Positions 16,780 through 26,045 of a DNA stretch of 64,000 nt are shown here, one piece after another. The stretch's first letter is position 1. Every line of letters starts with the position of its first letter. The translations under genes were made by a program, and so were the position numbers. Location of the stretch: the NCBI GenBank assembly GCA_003248125.1, contig QJXZ01000026.1, positions 1 through 64,000 on the forward strand. Reading direction: 5' to 3'. This DNA is from Gammaproteobacteria bacterium. Its GTDB lineage: Bacteria; Pseudomonadota; Gammaproteobacteria; Pseudomonadales; Azotimanducaceae. The notes below the pieces were generated by a model. That model ran no database searches and was not told the origin of the DNA. It saw nothing but the letters and a program-made list of their open reading frames with translations.

Positions 16780-17283
16780 CTAGAGCTTGGCAACCATCGC
16801 TTGGTAGTCGGCGCGGGTCGACTTGAATCGCTCGAACGGAAACTTGATCGGCACCCCCTCGATCGCGGCCAGCAGCATTTCGAGGTGCGCTTCCCAGCCC
16901 GCCGCGGATCGCGCAACATCTTCGTCGGCCGGCACCTTCAGCGTGAGCGTCAGGCGGCTACCGCCCGCCTCGCTTGCTACCTGCCATCGCACCGGTCGCA
17001 GCGGCTCACCGGGCCCGCTCCAGGAGTATTCGAGCAACCGCGGCGGATCGATGGCGGATACCTTGCTGTCGATCACGATGCCGCTATCGGTGAAGTTGAG
17101 CTTCGCCGCACCGCCTTGTTTGAGCTCCATCGTGCCCGGCGCCAGCCAGTCGACGAAACGATCCGGCTCCGTCAACATGGCCCACACCGCGTCCACATCG
17201 TGATCGAGATGGCGCGTGAGGCGCGCCTCGTAGCCGGCATCGACGCGCCGTATGGTGCCGAGATCGATGGATTCGTCCGCCAT
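16780..17283 (-). CDS. SRPBCC/AHSA1-like protein
   Basis: This 167-residue protein has the START-like SRPBCC fold, a hydrophobic-ligand binding domain. Typical pieces are YEARLTRHLDHDVDAVWAML, FVDWLAPGTMEL, RLLEYSWSGPGEPLRPVRWQ and the end helix AGWEAHLEMLLAAIEG. Proteins of this activator-of-Hsp90-like group bind lipophilic compounds; a specific ligand or reaction cannot be read from the sequence. It sits alone on the minus strand between the P450 and a nucleotidyltransferase-like gene, next to enzymes of hydrophobic compound metabolism. Confidence 0.8.
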   Translation of the reverse strand: MADESIDLGTIRRVDAGYEARLTRHLDHDVDAVWAMLTEPDRFVDWLAPGTMELKQGGAAKLNFTDSGIVIDSKVSAIDPPRLLEYSWSGPGEPLRPVRWQVASEAGGSRLTLTLKVPADEDVARSAAGWEAHLEMLLAAIEGVPIKFPFERFKSTRADYQAMVAKL

Positions 17284-17362
17284 GATGAATCACTCTCCAC
17301 GCTGCGGGACGTTCCATTCTAGAGCCGAGTGCAACTGAACGCCGATACGTAGAACACCGAAC

Positions 17363-18133
17363 GTGACGGTCACCCCCGACCAATACCGGCGAGCCGCGCT
17401 CGAAGCAGTGCTTCACGAACTGCATGAGGTGACTTGCGCGCGCGCATGTTGGGAGGGCGGATCGGCGGCGACGGGCCGGGTCGATGCATTTTCCGACATC
17501 GACCTCTGCATCGCAGCGAAGCTCTCCGACGCGGCGGTGATATTCGACGCGGTCGAGCGTGGACTCGGCCGCATCGGCACCATCGCCCATAGTTGGCACG
17601 TCGAGCCCGCGCCGTTCTCGGGTACCGCGCAACGGTTCTACATTCCGAACGATGCGCCGCCGTATTTTGCGCTCGATTGCCTAGTGATCGAGCCGAGCTC
17701 GACCCGCGCCCTTCTAGAGCGCGAACGGCACGGTGAGCCGGTCGTGTATTTCGACCATGGTGTCGACATCGCTGCAACGCCGCTGGATCGCGCGGCGCAC
17801 CACGACAAATTGCGCAAGCGGCGGGCACAGATCGCGCAGTCTGCGCCGGTATATGCAATGTTGGCCAGAAAGGAACTCGCCCGGGGTCGGGTGCTCGAAG
17901 CGTTCGGGTTCTACCAAGCACTGATTCGCGCCATGATCGAGCTACACGGCATGCAGGCTCGACCGGAGCGGTTCGACTTCGGTTTCCGCTACGTCGATAC
18001 GGACTTTCCCGCCGACATCAAGGCACGCATCGGCCACTTCGCGTTCGTAAGCAACACGTCGGAACTGGCTTCGCGTGTCGAAGAGATCGACGCCGACATC
18101 ACGCTTTTGCTGAAGTCTGCGATTCCGTCCTGA
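17363..18133 (+). CDS. Nucleotidyltransferase-fold protein, unknown substrate
   Basis: The product is 256 residues from a GTG start. The segment ACWEGGSAATGRVDAFSDIDL (around residues 30-50) is the nucleotidyltransferase motif, with GGS followed by SDIDL where the two Asp bind metal. A further acidic residue is in FALDCLVIEP. The C-terminal half is helical (KLRKRRAQIAQ, FGFYQALIRAMIELHGM), as in MNT-type and aminoglycoside nucleotidyltransferases that have a HEPN-like tail. No toxin-antitoxin partner is adjacent, so an antibiotic or small-molecule adenylyltransferase, or an orphan regulator, are both possible. Confidence 0.72.
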   Translation: MTVTPDQYRRAALEAVLHELHEVTCARACWEGGSAATGRVDAFSDIDLCIAAKLSDAAVIFDAVERGLGRIGTIAHSWHVEPAPFSGTAQRFYIPNDAPPYFALDCLVIEPSSTRALLERERHGEPVVYFDHGVDIAATPLDRAAHHDKLRKRRAQIAQSAPVYAMLARKELARGRVLEAFGFYQALIRAMIELHGMQARPERFDFGFRYVDTDFPADIKARIGHFAFVSNTSELASRVEEIDADITLLLKSAIPS

Positions 18134-18190
18134 CCGCACCGCTCGACGACGGTCGAAGCAGCCGTTTGGCGCATCCACTTCAGTTGCGAG

Positions 18191-18400
18191 TCACCTACCG
18201 TTCTGGAGTCGAATTGCCTGTCCTGGGCACATGGTGATCGCGTCTTCGGCCTTGGCGATCAATTTCGGATCGCCGATGTCGCCGACCAGCACGATCGGAT
18301 CGCCATCGCCTTCCAGGTCCATTTCGAACAACTCGGGCTGTAGATAGGCGCATTGGCCGGATCGCAGACACAGCTCTCTGTCGATGACGATGCGCGGCAT
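18191..18400 (-). CDS. Small ferredoxin of the P450-partner type
   Basis: The 69-residue protein begins MPRIVIDRELCLRSGQC. Its cysteines are C-x2-S-x2-C in CLRSGQC and a later CPGQAI, so the middle Cys of a usual CxxCxxC is Ser here, fitting a [3Fe-4S]-type cluster. Such small ferredoxins are electron donors to bacterial P450s. The ATG at 18400 lies 1 bp after the P450 stop, so the pair is one transcription unit and this is the likely donor for that enzyme. No ferredoxin reductase is nearby. Confidence 0.9.
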   Translation of the reverse strand: MPRIVIDRELCLRSGQCAYLQPELFEMDLEGDGDPIVLVGDIGDPKLIAKAEDAITMCPGQAIRLQNGR

Positions 18401-18401
18401 C

Positions 18402-19598
18402 TCACGCTCCTCCGGCCGGTGCGTCCCACGCAACGGGCAGCGTGTCCACACCGTGCAACACGTGCGCCGAAATCTCCTTCGGCTCACCCGTGAGACGCAG
18501 ATTGGGCAATCGATCCAGGACCGCCTTCACGGCAACACGCGCCTCCATGCGCGCAAGCGGCGCGCCCATGCAATAGTGAATGCCCTTGCCGAACGAATAA
18601 TGACGTTTGGTCGACTGAAACGGCCGCTCGACATCGAAACGCTCAGGATGGTCCCAGAACTCTGGGTCGTGATTGGCGGCGCCGAACATGCAGAGCACCT
18701 TGGTGTCCTTCGGTAGCTTCCGGCCATGCAGCTCGGTATCGCGCGTGTTGGTGCGAAACAGGCCGTTCACCGGTGCATCGTATCTGAGCGATTCCTCGAC
18801 GGCATTCGGCAACAACGCATCGTTCGCCTTCAGTTTCGCCATCTGATCTGGATGCTCGAGAAGGCGATAGATCAAATTGCCGATCAACTGCGTCGTCGTT
18901 TGACTGCCGGCGATGAAAAGAAAACCCATGAACCCCATCACTTCGTCGTCGGTCAGCGTCCGCCCATCGAGCTCCGCGGTGACGAGTGAAGTGAGCACGT
19001 TGTTGGGCAGCGGTGTTCCGTTCGCAACCATCTTGCGACGCTCGTCGATCAGCTGCTGGAAGTAGATGGTCTGCTCCGTGACCGGCGGCGCCATGTCGAG
19101 CTTGCCGGGCGGCGTGGCGGGATGAATGACCATGTCGGCGCGCGGTCGCAGTTTGGTGGCGAGCTCGACGTCGATACCGAGCAGCCAGGCGATGACGATG
19201 AGTGGAACCGGTACGGCGAAGAGCGCCATCAAGTCGCCTTCGCCGCGTGCGACGAAGCCGTCGATCAGCTCATCGATCATGGCCGTGATCCGCGGTTCCA
19301 TGGCCAGCAACTGCGCGGGCGAAAACGCCTTGTTGATGAGCCGGCGGTCGAACAGATGCTCTGGCGGATCGACGCTGACCAGCACACCGCCGCCCTGGTG
19401 CGCAAGCCCGGGTCCGGAGTTGCTGGTCCACAATGGCCAGTCGCGAAGCAGTTCCGCAACGTCGGCCTCGCGTGTGACGGCATACCAGTCGAACGGTACG
19501 TCCGTGTGCGCGAGCGGACACTCGCGCTGCATGCGCCGGAAGTGGCTTTGAACGTCGCTTTGGAAGTCCTCGGCGAAGAAATCGAAGTCCCCGGCCAT
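18402..19598 (-). CDS. Cytochrome P450 with atypical I-helix, ferredoxin-linked
   Basis: This 398-residue P450 has the heme loop FGKGIHYCMGAPLARMEA with Cys343 as ligand and the ExxR helix in NAVEESLRYDAPV. In the I-helix (FIAGSQTTTQLIG, 229-241) the residue normally Asp or Glu before the catalytic Thr is Gln233, which may alter proton delivery or substrate choice. MFGAANHDPEFWDHPERFD is the usual CYP meander. It is immediately upstream of a small ferredoxin gene and starts at the ATG at 19598. A 14-bp operator-like site lies 16 bp upstream (19614-19627). Confidence 0.93.
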   Translation of the reverse strand: MAGDFDFFAEDFQSDVQSHFRRMQRECPLAHTDVPFDWYAVTREADVAELLRDWPLWTSNSGPGLAHQGGGVLVSVDPPEHLFDRRLINKAFSPAQLLAMEPRITAMIDELIDGFVARGEGDLMALFAVPVPLIVIAWLLGIDVELATKLRPRADMVIHPATPPGKLDMAPPVTEQTIYFQQLIDERRKMVANGTPLPNNVLTSLVTAELDGRTLTDDEVMGFMGFLFIAGSQTTTQLIGNLIYRLLEHPDQMAKLKANDALLPNAVEESLRYDAPVNGLFRTNTRDTELHGRKLPKDTKVLCMFGAANHDPEFWDHPERFDVERPFQSTKRHYSFGKGIHYCMGAPLARMEARVAVKAVLDRLPNLRLTGEPKEISAHVLHGVDTLPVAWDAPAGGA

Positions 19599-19613
19599 GC
19601 GCCTCCCAAAAGA

Positions 19614-19627
19614 TGGATCGCGTTACA
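19614..19627. promoter_or_regulatory. Putative TetR operator site D (upstream of P450-ferredoxin)
   Basis: TGGATCGCGTTACA fits TnnAACnnGTTnnA with one mismatch and has a perfect right half (GTTACA). It sits upstream of the P450 start at 19598, within the short gap after the Rieske gene. It shares the longer context GTTACAAAACC with the site at 29973. Confidence 0.4.
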
Positions 19628-19678
19628 AAACCGCGACCTTACCGCTTTCCCCTCACGATGGAAAGCGTCGCGCAGGCA

Positions 19679-21226
19679 CTAGGGCTTTGCGATCCACTCG
19701 TCGAGCAACTTGTGGAAATGGCGGATTTTGGTCTCGCCGTAGTTGGCGAAGATCACTTCGCCCTTCTTCATAGCCTTCAAGCCGCGTTGCACCTCCGGCA
19801 TGTTGACAACGTCCTGGTTGAACACCTTGGCCAGCATACCGAGCTCGGTGGCATCCACCCAGTCGTCGTCGGCACCGAGATGGTGAATCGGCGCCGCGGG
19901 TGGCCGCTCCTCGCCGGTCGGCGACGGCGCCAGATACATGCACTCCATGATGCATTCATCCGGGTTGTCGCCGTTCGGTCGAAAGCGATAGACGATGCGG
20001 TGGAACGCACCCCACGGATGAAAATTTGGGAACACGGTCAGATAGATGGAGTCGAGCAGTTCGGCATCGCTCACCTTGTCCATCTCGTCGCCGAGCATGC
20101 CGCGTAATGATTCGCGAATCGGCTCGGCGGCGACTTGACGCAAATTCTTGCCACGCGGCACAACCGGCGGCGGTGCGAGCGGCAGCGCATCGCCGCCCGG
20201 CAATTGCTTGCCGCCCACCCAATTCAGCATGTTCGGGTCGGCATGTGTGAGCGAGCCATCGACGTAGCTGCCGTCTGGATGGAAGCGGCTCACCTCACCT
20301 CGGCCGTTGGTGACGTGCACGAGGCCGTCTTCCATCTTCTCGTAGACGTGTCCCGTCAGCGCATGTCTGAGTCGCGTATACATGCGCGCCCCTTCGAGCG
20401 CTGGCCACTGCTTCGCGCCGATCAGGTGCGGGCTCGGCGTCAACGCCGGCGAAATGGCGCGACTGTAGTTGCCGAATACATCGTACTGCGTGTTGGCGTC
20501 ACCGATCGTCTCGAGAATGGTGGGATGCGTGGCAATGACGTGATAGGCCTCGCTAAACGCTTCCTGCGCCACCTTCCAATTGCAGCGAAGCACTTTTGCG
20601 ACATGCGCGACTTTGCACCGCTTCTCATAGGGCAGGTGCGGGAACTGATCGCTCAGATTGCCCAAGAAGTCTTCAAGCGGCTCGGCGTCGAGGTCGGGAT
20701 TGATGAACACGAAGCCGCCCCACCGGCCGACCAAGGTCTGCGGCAGGCTGTGGCTTTCTTGTGAGACGGTCGGGAAGTCCCACTGACACGGCACTTCCTT
20801 CAGCGAGCCGTCGGTGTTCCATGCCCAGCCGTGAAACGAGCAGCGAAACTCGCGCGCCCGCTTACCGCCGTGCGACTTCAGCATGCGCCCGCGGTGCAAA
20901 CATTGGTTGTAGAACGACCTGAACTCGTCGTCACCGGTACGAACTATCAGAAACGACAGGTGCGCGATGTCATAGATGAGATAGTCACCTACCTCCGGAA
21001 TGTCGTCTTCGTGGCAGGCCATTTGCCAGACACGCTTCCACACCTTCTCCACTTCGAGATCGTGGAACGCCTTCGAGTAGTACTGCTCGGCGGGAACCAC
21101 CGTCGGCCCTGGCGGCATGGGCGACTCGACCCGGAACAATTTCGGGACCGGGTGGCTGTCCTCATCGAGTAGTTGTTGATACGTAATACCGGCCGACCGA
21201 TCGGTGCCGGTGACAGTCTCGACCAT
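19679..21226 (-). CDS. Rieske-type ring-hydroxylating oxygenase, long alpha subunit
   Basis: The product is 515 residues, about 80-100 longer than usual single-subunit alpha proteins. The Rieske ligands are in QCLHRGRML and CSFHGWAW, and the catalytic iron site is WKVAQEAFSEAYHVIATHP, with the expected E-x2-YH-x4-H spacing. The extra length lies between about residues 300 and 390 (a region with GRGEVSRFHPDGSYVDGS and PPPVVPRGKNLRQ) and at the C-terminus. Such long forms occur in multicomponent dioxygenases of steroid and polycyclic degradation. It starts at the ATG at 21226, with an operator-like palindrome 35 bp upstream shared with a divergent aldo/keto reductase. Confidence 0.9.
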   Translation of the reverse strand: MVETVTGTDRSAGITYQQLLDEDSHPVPKLFRVESPMPPGPTVVPAEQYYSKAFHDLEVEKVWKRVWQMACHEDDIPEVGDYLIYDIAHLSFLIVRTGDDEFRSFYNQCLHRGRMLKSHGGKRAREFRCSFHGWAWNTDGSLKEVPCQWDFPTVSQESHSLPQTLVGRWGGFVFINPDLDAEPLEDFLGNLSDQFPHLPYEKRCKVAHVAKVLRCNWKVAQEAFSEAYHVIATHPTILETIGDANTQYDVFGNYSRAISPALTPSPHLIGAKQWPALEGARMYTRLRHALTGHVYEKMEDGLVHVTNGRGEVSRFHPDGSYVDGSLTHADPNMLNWVGGKQLPGGDALPLAPPPVVPRGKNLRQVAAEPIRESLRGMLGDEMDKVSDAELLDSIYLTVFPNFHPWGAFHRIVYRFRPNGDNPDECIMECMYLAPSPTGEERPPAAPIHHLGADDDWVDATELGMLAKVFNQDVVNMPEVQRGLKAMKKGEVIFANYGETKIRHFHKLLDEWIAKP

Positions 21227-21260
21227 GGGCTCGTTCCTCCGAACGCGAACTCGGTGAATA

Positions 21261-21274
21261 TGAAACTTGTTTCA
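21261..21274. promoter_or_regulatory. Putative TetR operator site A (divergent promoter)
   Basis: TGAAACTTGTTTCA has perfect 6-bp arms around TT and matches TnnAACnnGTTnnA exactly. It lies in the 106-bp gap between divergent genes at 21226 (minus) and 21333 (plus), so one bound protein could act on both promoters. Confidence 0.5.
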
Positions 21275-21332
21275 AGGCGAATTCATCCGTAATTTCCCCT
21301 AACAGCCCATCCATCGGGTTCGGAGGACACCT

Positions 21333-22343
<1,011 letters not shown>

Positions 22344-22346
22344 CTC

Positions 22347-22787
22347 ATGACCGAAACCGTGCAACAACCTCGTTCGCCCTTCGAGATCCTCGGCGACGCC
22401 GGCATCAGGCGTCTCGCTGCTGCGTTCTATGACGTCATGGATGAGGCACCCGAGTTTCGGGAGATCCGTGCCATGCATGGCGCTGATCTCACACCCATGA
22501 AACGTAAGCTCGCAATGTATTTGGTCGGATGGATGGGCGGGCCGCCGGTATATCTCGCAGTCAATGGCACTGTCTGCTTGAACGAGCCGCACGCGCCGTA
22601 CCACATCGGTCCAAGGCAACGCGACCTTTGGCTCGCGTGCATGGACGAGGCACTCACGCGTATCGACGCAAGCGCGGATTTGCGCGCGCTGCTGAAGGCA
22701 CCGCTGTTTCACATCGCCGATACGGTACGCAATCGCGACGAGTCGGATCCGAAGCCCCGCGATGACAACATCATCGCGGTTGGCTGA
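22347..22787 (+). CDS. Group II truncated hemoglobin
   Basis: The 146-residue protein has the two-over-two globin pattern: AFYDVMDE (Tyr at B10), then KRKLAMYLVGWMGGPPVY, the proximal histidine in PHAPYHIG (F8) and RDLWLACMDEAL with the group II Trp at G8. Members bind oxygen and NO and may supply oxygen or detoxify NO. The gene follows the aldo/keto reductase by 3 bp, so it is in the same transcript, beside oxygenase genes that consume oxygen; a supply or protection role is an inference. It has an N-terminal Gln/Pro-rich leader of about 10 residues. Confidence 0.85.
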   Translation: MTETVQQPRSPFEILGDAGIRRLAAAFYDVMDEAPEFREIRAMHGADLTPMKRKLAMYLVGWMGGPPVYLAVNGTVCLNEPHAPYHIGPRQRDLWLACMDEALTRIDASADLRALLKAPLFHIADTVRNRDESDPKPRDDNIIAVG

Positions 22788-22858
22788 CGACGGTGATGGC
22801 GATGCACGTCAGGACTTGCTCGCGCTGCGACCAACGCTAACGACACGAGGAAGTCACC

Positions 22859-24403
22859 ATGTCGATTGCCACGGCGACGTTTGCCGCCGCAACTCCAGAC
22901 GCCGCTGCCTTGTGTGATGACCGCGGCGTCATCACATGGCACACGCTCGACAGCATCCTGAATCGCGCCACCAACGCACTGCTCGCCTCGAGTCTCGACG
23001 AACAGCAGCGCGTCGCGGTGTTCGCCGAGAATGCGGCGGAGACGGTCATCGCGCATTTGTCCGGCATTCAAGCCGGTATCTCGACCGTGCCCATCAACTT
23101 CCATCTCACTGCGACCGAGCTTCAATACATCCTCGAAGACTCCGCGGCGGGCATCCTGTTCGTCGGGCCCGAAACGGCAACCATTGGCGTCGAGGCTGCG
23201 CGAGCCGCCGACGTACCGCTCGTTGTGGGCTGGCGCTGCGATGCCACTGCAGGCGTGATCACCTGGGAAGAATTCCTGGCACGCGGCCGCGACGAGGAGC
23301 CGCCGACCGACCGCAAACCGCGGCCGTTCTTGCACTACACCTCTGGCACCACCGGCCGGCCAAAGGGTGCCGAGACGCCCCCTACCATGTTCGTTGGTGG
23401 TGCAACGATCGCCGAGCATTTCGACCGCGTACGGCAGAATCCACGCTTACCTGGCCGCGGTGTATCGCTTGTGGTGAGCCCCCTCTACCACACCGGTCCG
23501 CTCGGCAGCGTTCGCGCGCTGGGCGTAGGACAAACGCTGGTGATCCTGGGCCGCTTCAACGCCGAGCACGTGCTGCAAGCGATCGATCGCTACAAAGTCA
23601 CCAATACGCTGATGGTGCCAACGCATTTCGCGCGCCTGCTCGCACTGCCCGAAACGGTACGCAAGAAATACGACGTTTCGAGCTTGGAGTTGGTAAGCCA
23701 CACCGGCGCAGCCTGTCCCGTCGACGTCAAACGAGCGATGATCGATTGGTTCGGACCGGTGTTCTTCGAGGCGTACGGAGCAACCGAAGCGGGGAGCACG
23801 AACGCCATCACCTCCGAAGAGTGGCTCGTACACCCGGGCTCTGTAGGCAAGACGTTGCCGCCGTTCGAATGCCTCATTCTCGACGAGGATGGCAAGCAAC
23901 TGCCCGCGGGCCAGTCAGGCCAGATCTACTTCCGTGACACGACCGGGCGCGGCATCGTCTATCACAACGATGTCGAGAAGACCAAGGCCGCGCACCGCGA
24001 GCCCGGCGTGTTCACGCTTGGCGAAATCGGCTATCTCGATGCCGACGGCTACCTGTACATAACGGACCGTTCGTCGGACATGGTCGTGTCGGGTGGCGTG
24101 AACATCTATCCGGCCGAAACCGAGCAGGTGTTGATCGAGCACCCTGCGATCGAGGATTGCGCCGTGATCGGTGTGCCCAACAAGGACATGGGCGAAGAAC
24201 TAAAGGCGCTCATCGTACTGAAACCTGGTGTCGCAGAGCCGTCCACCAAAGCGCTCGACGCATTTTGCCGTGAGCACTTGGCGGGCTACAAATGTCCGCG
24301 TACATACGACTTCGTCGCCGACATCGGCCGCAACACAATGGGCAAGATCAACAAACGCAAGCTGCGCGCGCCATACTGGCCGACCGAGCGCAGCATTGGA
24401 TAG
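22859..24403 (+). CDS. Acyl-CoA ligase (AMP-forming, ANL superfamily)
   Basis: The 514-residue protein activates a carboxylic acid to its CoA thioester through an acyl-AMP. Motif A3 is YTSGTTGRPKG near residue 160, the adenine-binding EAYGATEAG is near 305, the hinge motif is TDRSSDMVVSGG near 400 and the C-terminal catalytic lysine lies in NTMGKINKRKLR. SD-like GAGGAAG precedes the ATG at 22859. Its downstream partner is an enoyl-CoA hydratase that begins 9 bp after the stop, so it probably feeds a beta-oxidation-like route for the product of the nearby oxygenases. Confidence 0.92.
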   Translation: MSIATATFAAATPDAAALCDDRGVITWHTLDSILNRATNALLASSLDEQQRVAVFAENAAETVIAHLSGIQAGISTVPINFHLTATELQYILEDSAAGILFVGPETATIGVEAARAADVPLVVGWRCDATAGVITWEEFLARGRDEEPPTDRKPRPFLHYTSGTTGRPKGAETPPTMFVGGATIAEHFDRVRQNPRLPGRGVSLVVSPLYHTGPLGSVRALGVGQTLVILGRFNAEHVLQAIDRYKVTNTLMVPTHFARLLALPETVRKKYDVSSLELVSHTGAACPVDVKRAMIDWFGPVFFEAYGATEAGSTNAITSEEWLVHPGSVGKTLPPFECLILDEDGKQLPAGQSGQIYFRDTTGRGIVYHNDVEKTKAAHREPGVFTLGEIGYLDADGYLYITDRSSDMVVSGGVNIYPAETEQVLIEHPAIEDCAVIGVPNKDMGEELKALIVLKPGVAEPSTKALDAFCREHLAGYKCPRTYDFVADIGRNTMGKINKRKLRAPYWPTERSIG

Positions 24404-24412
24404 GTGCACACC

Positions 24413-25246
24413 ATGACCCAAGCCGAGAAGACCGTTCGCTACGAAGTGCTCGAAGGCAACATTGCTCGTATCACGCTAGATCGTCCAGCCGTGCGCAATG
24501 CGCAAAACCGCCGCATGACCTACGACCTGAATGACGCGTTCACAAAAGCTGCGTTCGACGACGACGTGAAAGTGATCGTGCTGGCCGGCGACGGTCCACA
24601 CTTCTCTTCCGGTCACGATCTGCGCGACCGTGAGCCCTACGAGATGAAACCGATCGGTATCTCCGGCGGCATGGGTAGACCCGGCGCCGAAGGCCACATG
24701 GCGTTCGAGGAAGAGGTGTACCTCAACATGTGCCGTCGCTGGCAACAGCTACCGAAGCCGACGATCGCGCAAGTGCATGGCAAGACCATTGCAGGCGGTC
24801 TCATGTTGATGTGGGTGTGCGATTTGATCGTTGCAGCCGACGATGCCGTGTTTTCGGATCCAACCGTCGATTTCGGCGTCAACGGCGTCGAGTGGTTCGC
24901 CCATCCCTGGGAACTCGGCATCCGCAAGGCCAAGGAAATGTTGTTCACGGGCGAGCCCGTGACCGCCCAGCAAGCGTACAACCTCGGCATGATCAACCAC
25001 GTCGTCCCACGCGCCGAGCTGGCCGAGTTCACGCACACGCTCGCGGCAAAGATCGCCAAGCGGCCAAGCTTTTCCTTGAAGCTCGCCAAGCTCTCGTGTA
25101 ACCAAGCGCTCGACGCGCAAGGTTTCTGGACGGCACAACAGGCGGCGTTCAATCTTCAACATCTCGGCCATAGCTCGATGCGCGAGCAACACTTGGCGCA
25201 ACGGCTCAAGGAAGCACGCGAGACCAAGAGCGAAGGCAAACCATGA
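24413..25246 (+). CDS. Enoyl-CoA hydratase/isomerase (crotonase) family protein
   Basis: The product is 277 residues from the ATG at 24413. Crotonase marks include HFSSGHDLRD for the first oxyanion-hole backbone, KTIAGGLMLMWVCDLIVAAD for the second, and SDPTVDFGVNGVEWF as the following helix; the latter carries no obvious Glu in the usual catalytic position, so the exact reaction (hydration, isomerisation or ring opening) is uncertain. It overlaps the next gene (SDR) by 4 bp and belongs to the same operon as the CoA ligase. Confidence 0.88.
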   Translation: MTQAEKTVRYEVLEGNIARITLDRPAVRNAQNRRMTYDLNDAFTKAAFDDDVKVIVLAGDGPHFSSGHDLRDREPYEMKPIGISGGMGRPGAEGHMAFEEEVYLNMCRRWQQLPKPTIAQVHGKTIAGGLMLMWVCDLIVAADDAVFSDPTVDFGVNGVEWFAHPWELGIRKAKEMLFTGEPVTAQQAYNLGMINHVVPRAELAEFTHTLAAKIAKRPSFSLKLAKLSCNQALDAQGFWTAQQAAFNLQHLGHSSMREQHLAQRLKEARETKSEGKP

Positions 25247-26037
25247 TTCACCCCTCAGATTGGATCGATCTGACTGGCAAAGTCGCGCACGTGACCGGCG
25301 CAGCACACGGCATCGGTGAAGCGATCGCTACTGCGCTCGCGGCGGCAGGTGCGAAGGTCGTGGTCAGCGACGTAAACGGCGAGGGTGCGGCGAAAGTCGC
25401 TGCTGCGATCGGCGGTGCGAGTATGGTGCTCGATGTCGCCGATCGTGACGCAGTCGATTCGGCACTCGAGCAAACGGCGACGGAGCATGGCGCGCTCGAC
25501 ATCCTGGTGAACAACGCCGGCGTCTACATCGGCTTGGGCGGTCCAGTGCGCGACATCACCGACGAGATGTGGCGCAAGCTCTGGTCGATCAACGTCGACG
25601 GCGTATTCTACTGCTGTCGTGCGGCGGCCCGAATCATGATTGCAGCGGGCACGCGCGGCCGCATCATCAACATCGCATCCACGCAATCGGTTACGCCGGG
25701 GGTGGGCGTGACCTACGATGGCTCTAAAGCGGCCGTTTTGCAGATCACCAAGGCACTCGCGCTGGAACTCGCCCCGCACGGAATCAACGTCAATGCGCTG
25801 GCACCGGGCCCAACCTGGGTGCAAGGCGGAGCGCCACCCAAGGTAGACGGCAGACCGCCTTCGCCGAGTGGTGATCCGCTTGCCGACACCGTCGCCGATC
25901 GCATTGCGCGTTTGCCAGCCGGTCATTGGGGCGACCCGATGGAGCAAGGGAAAGCGGCTGTCTTTCTCGCCTCGGCGATGAGCGATTTCGTCACCGGAGC
26001 CTACTTGCCGGTGGATGGCGGCTGGCTATTGCTGTAG
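25243..26037 (+). CDS. Short-chain dehydrogenase/reductase
   Basis: This 264-residue SDR has TGAAHGIGEAI (TGxxxGxG dinucleotide site), NNAGVYIG, catalytic Ser in NIASTQSV, YDGSKAA (YxxxK) and the C-terminal GAYLPVDGGWLLL. As a classic SDR it oxidises or reduces a hydroxyl/keto group with NAD(P). It overlaps the preceding enoyl-CoA hydratase by ATGA and is followed 8 bp later by an alpha/beta hydrolase, consistent with an oxidation-then-hydrolysis step. The insertion PPKVDGRPPSPSGDPLADTV near residue 210 is a long substrate loop. Confidence 0.9.
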   Translation: MIHPSDWIDLTGKVAHVTGAAHGIGEAIATALAAAGAKVVVSDVNGEGAAKVAAAIGGASMVLDVADRDAVDSALEQTATEHGALDILVNNAGVYIGLGGPVRDITDEMWRKLWSINVDGVFYCCRAAARIMIAAGTRGRIINIASTQSVTPGVGVTYDGSKAAVLQITKALALELAPHGINVNALAPGPTWVQGGAPPKVDGRPPSPSGDPLADTVADRIARLPAGHWGDPMEQGKAAVFLASAMSDFVTGAYLPVDGGWLLL

Positions 26038-26045
26038 GCCCGCAC

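Noticed and set aside
17363-18133. The nucleotidyltransferase-like gene as part of a toxin-antitoxin pair
   Set aside because: No HEPN or other partner gene is adjacent.
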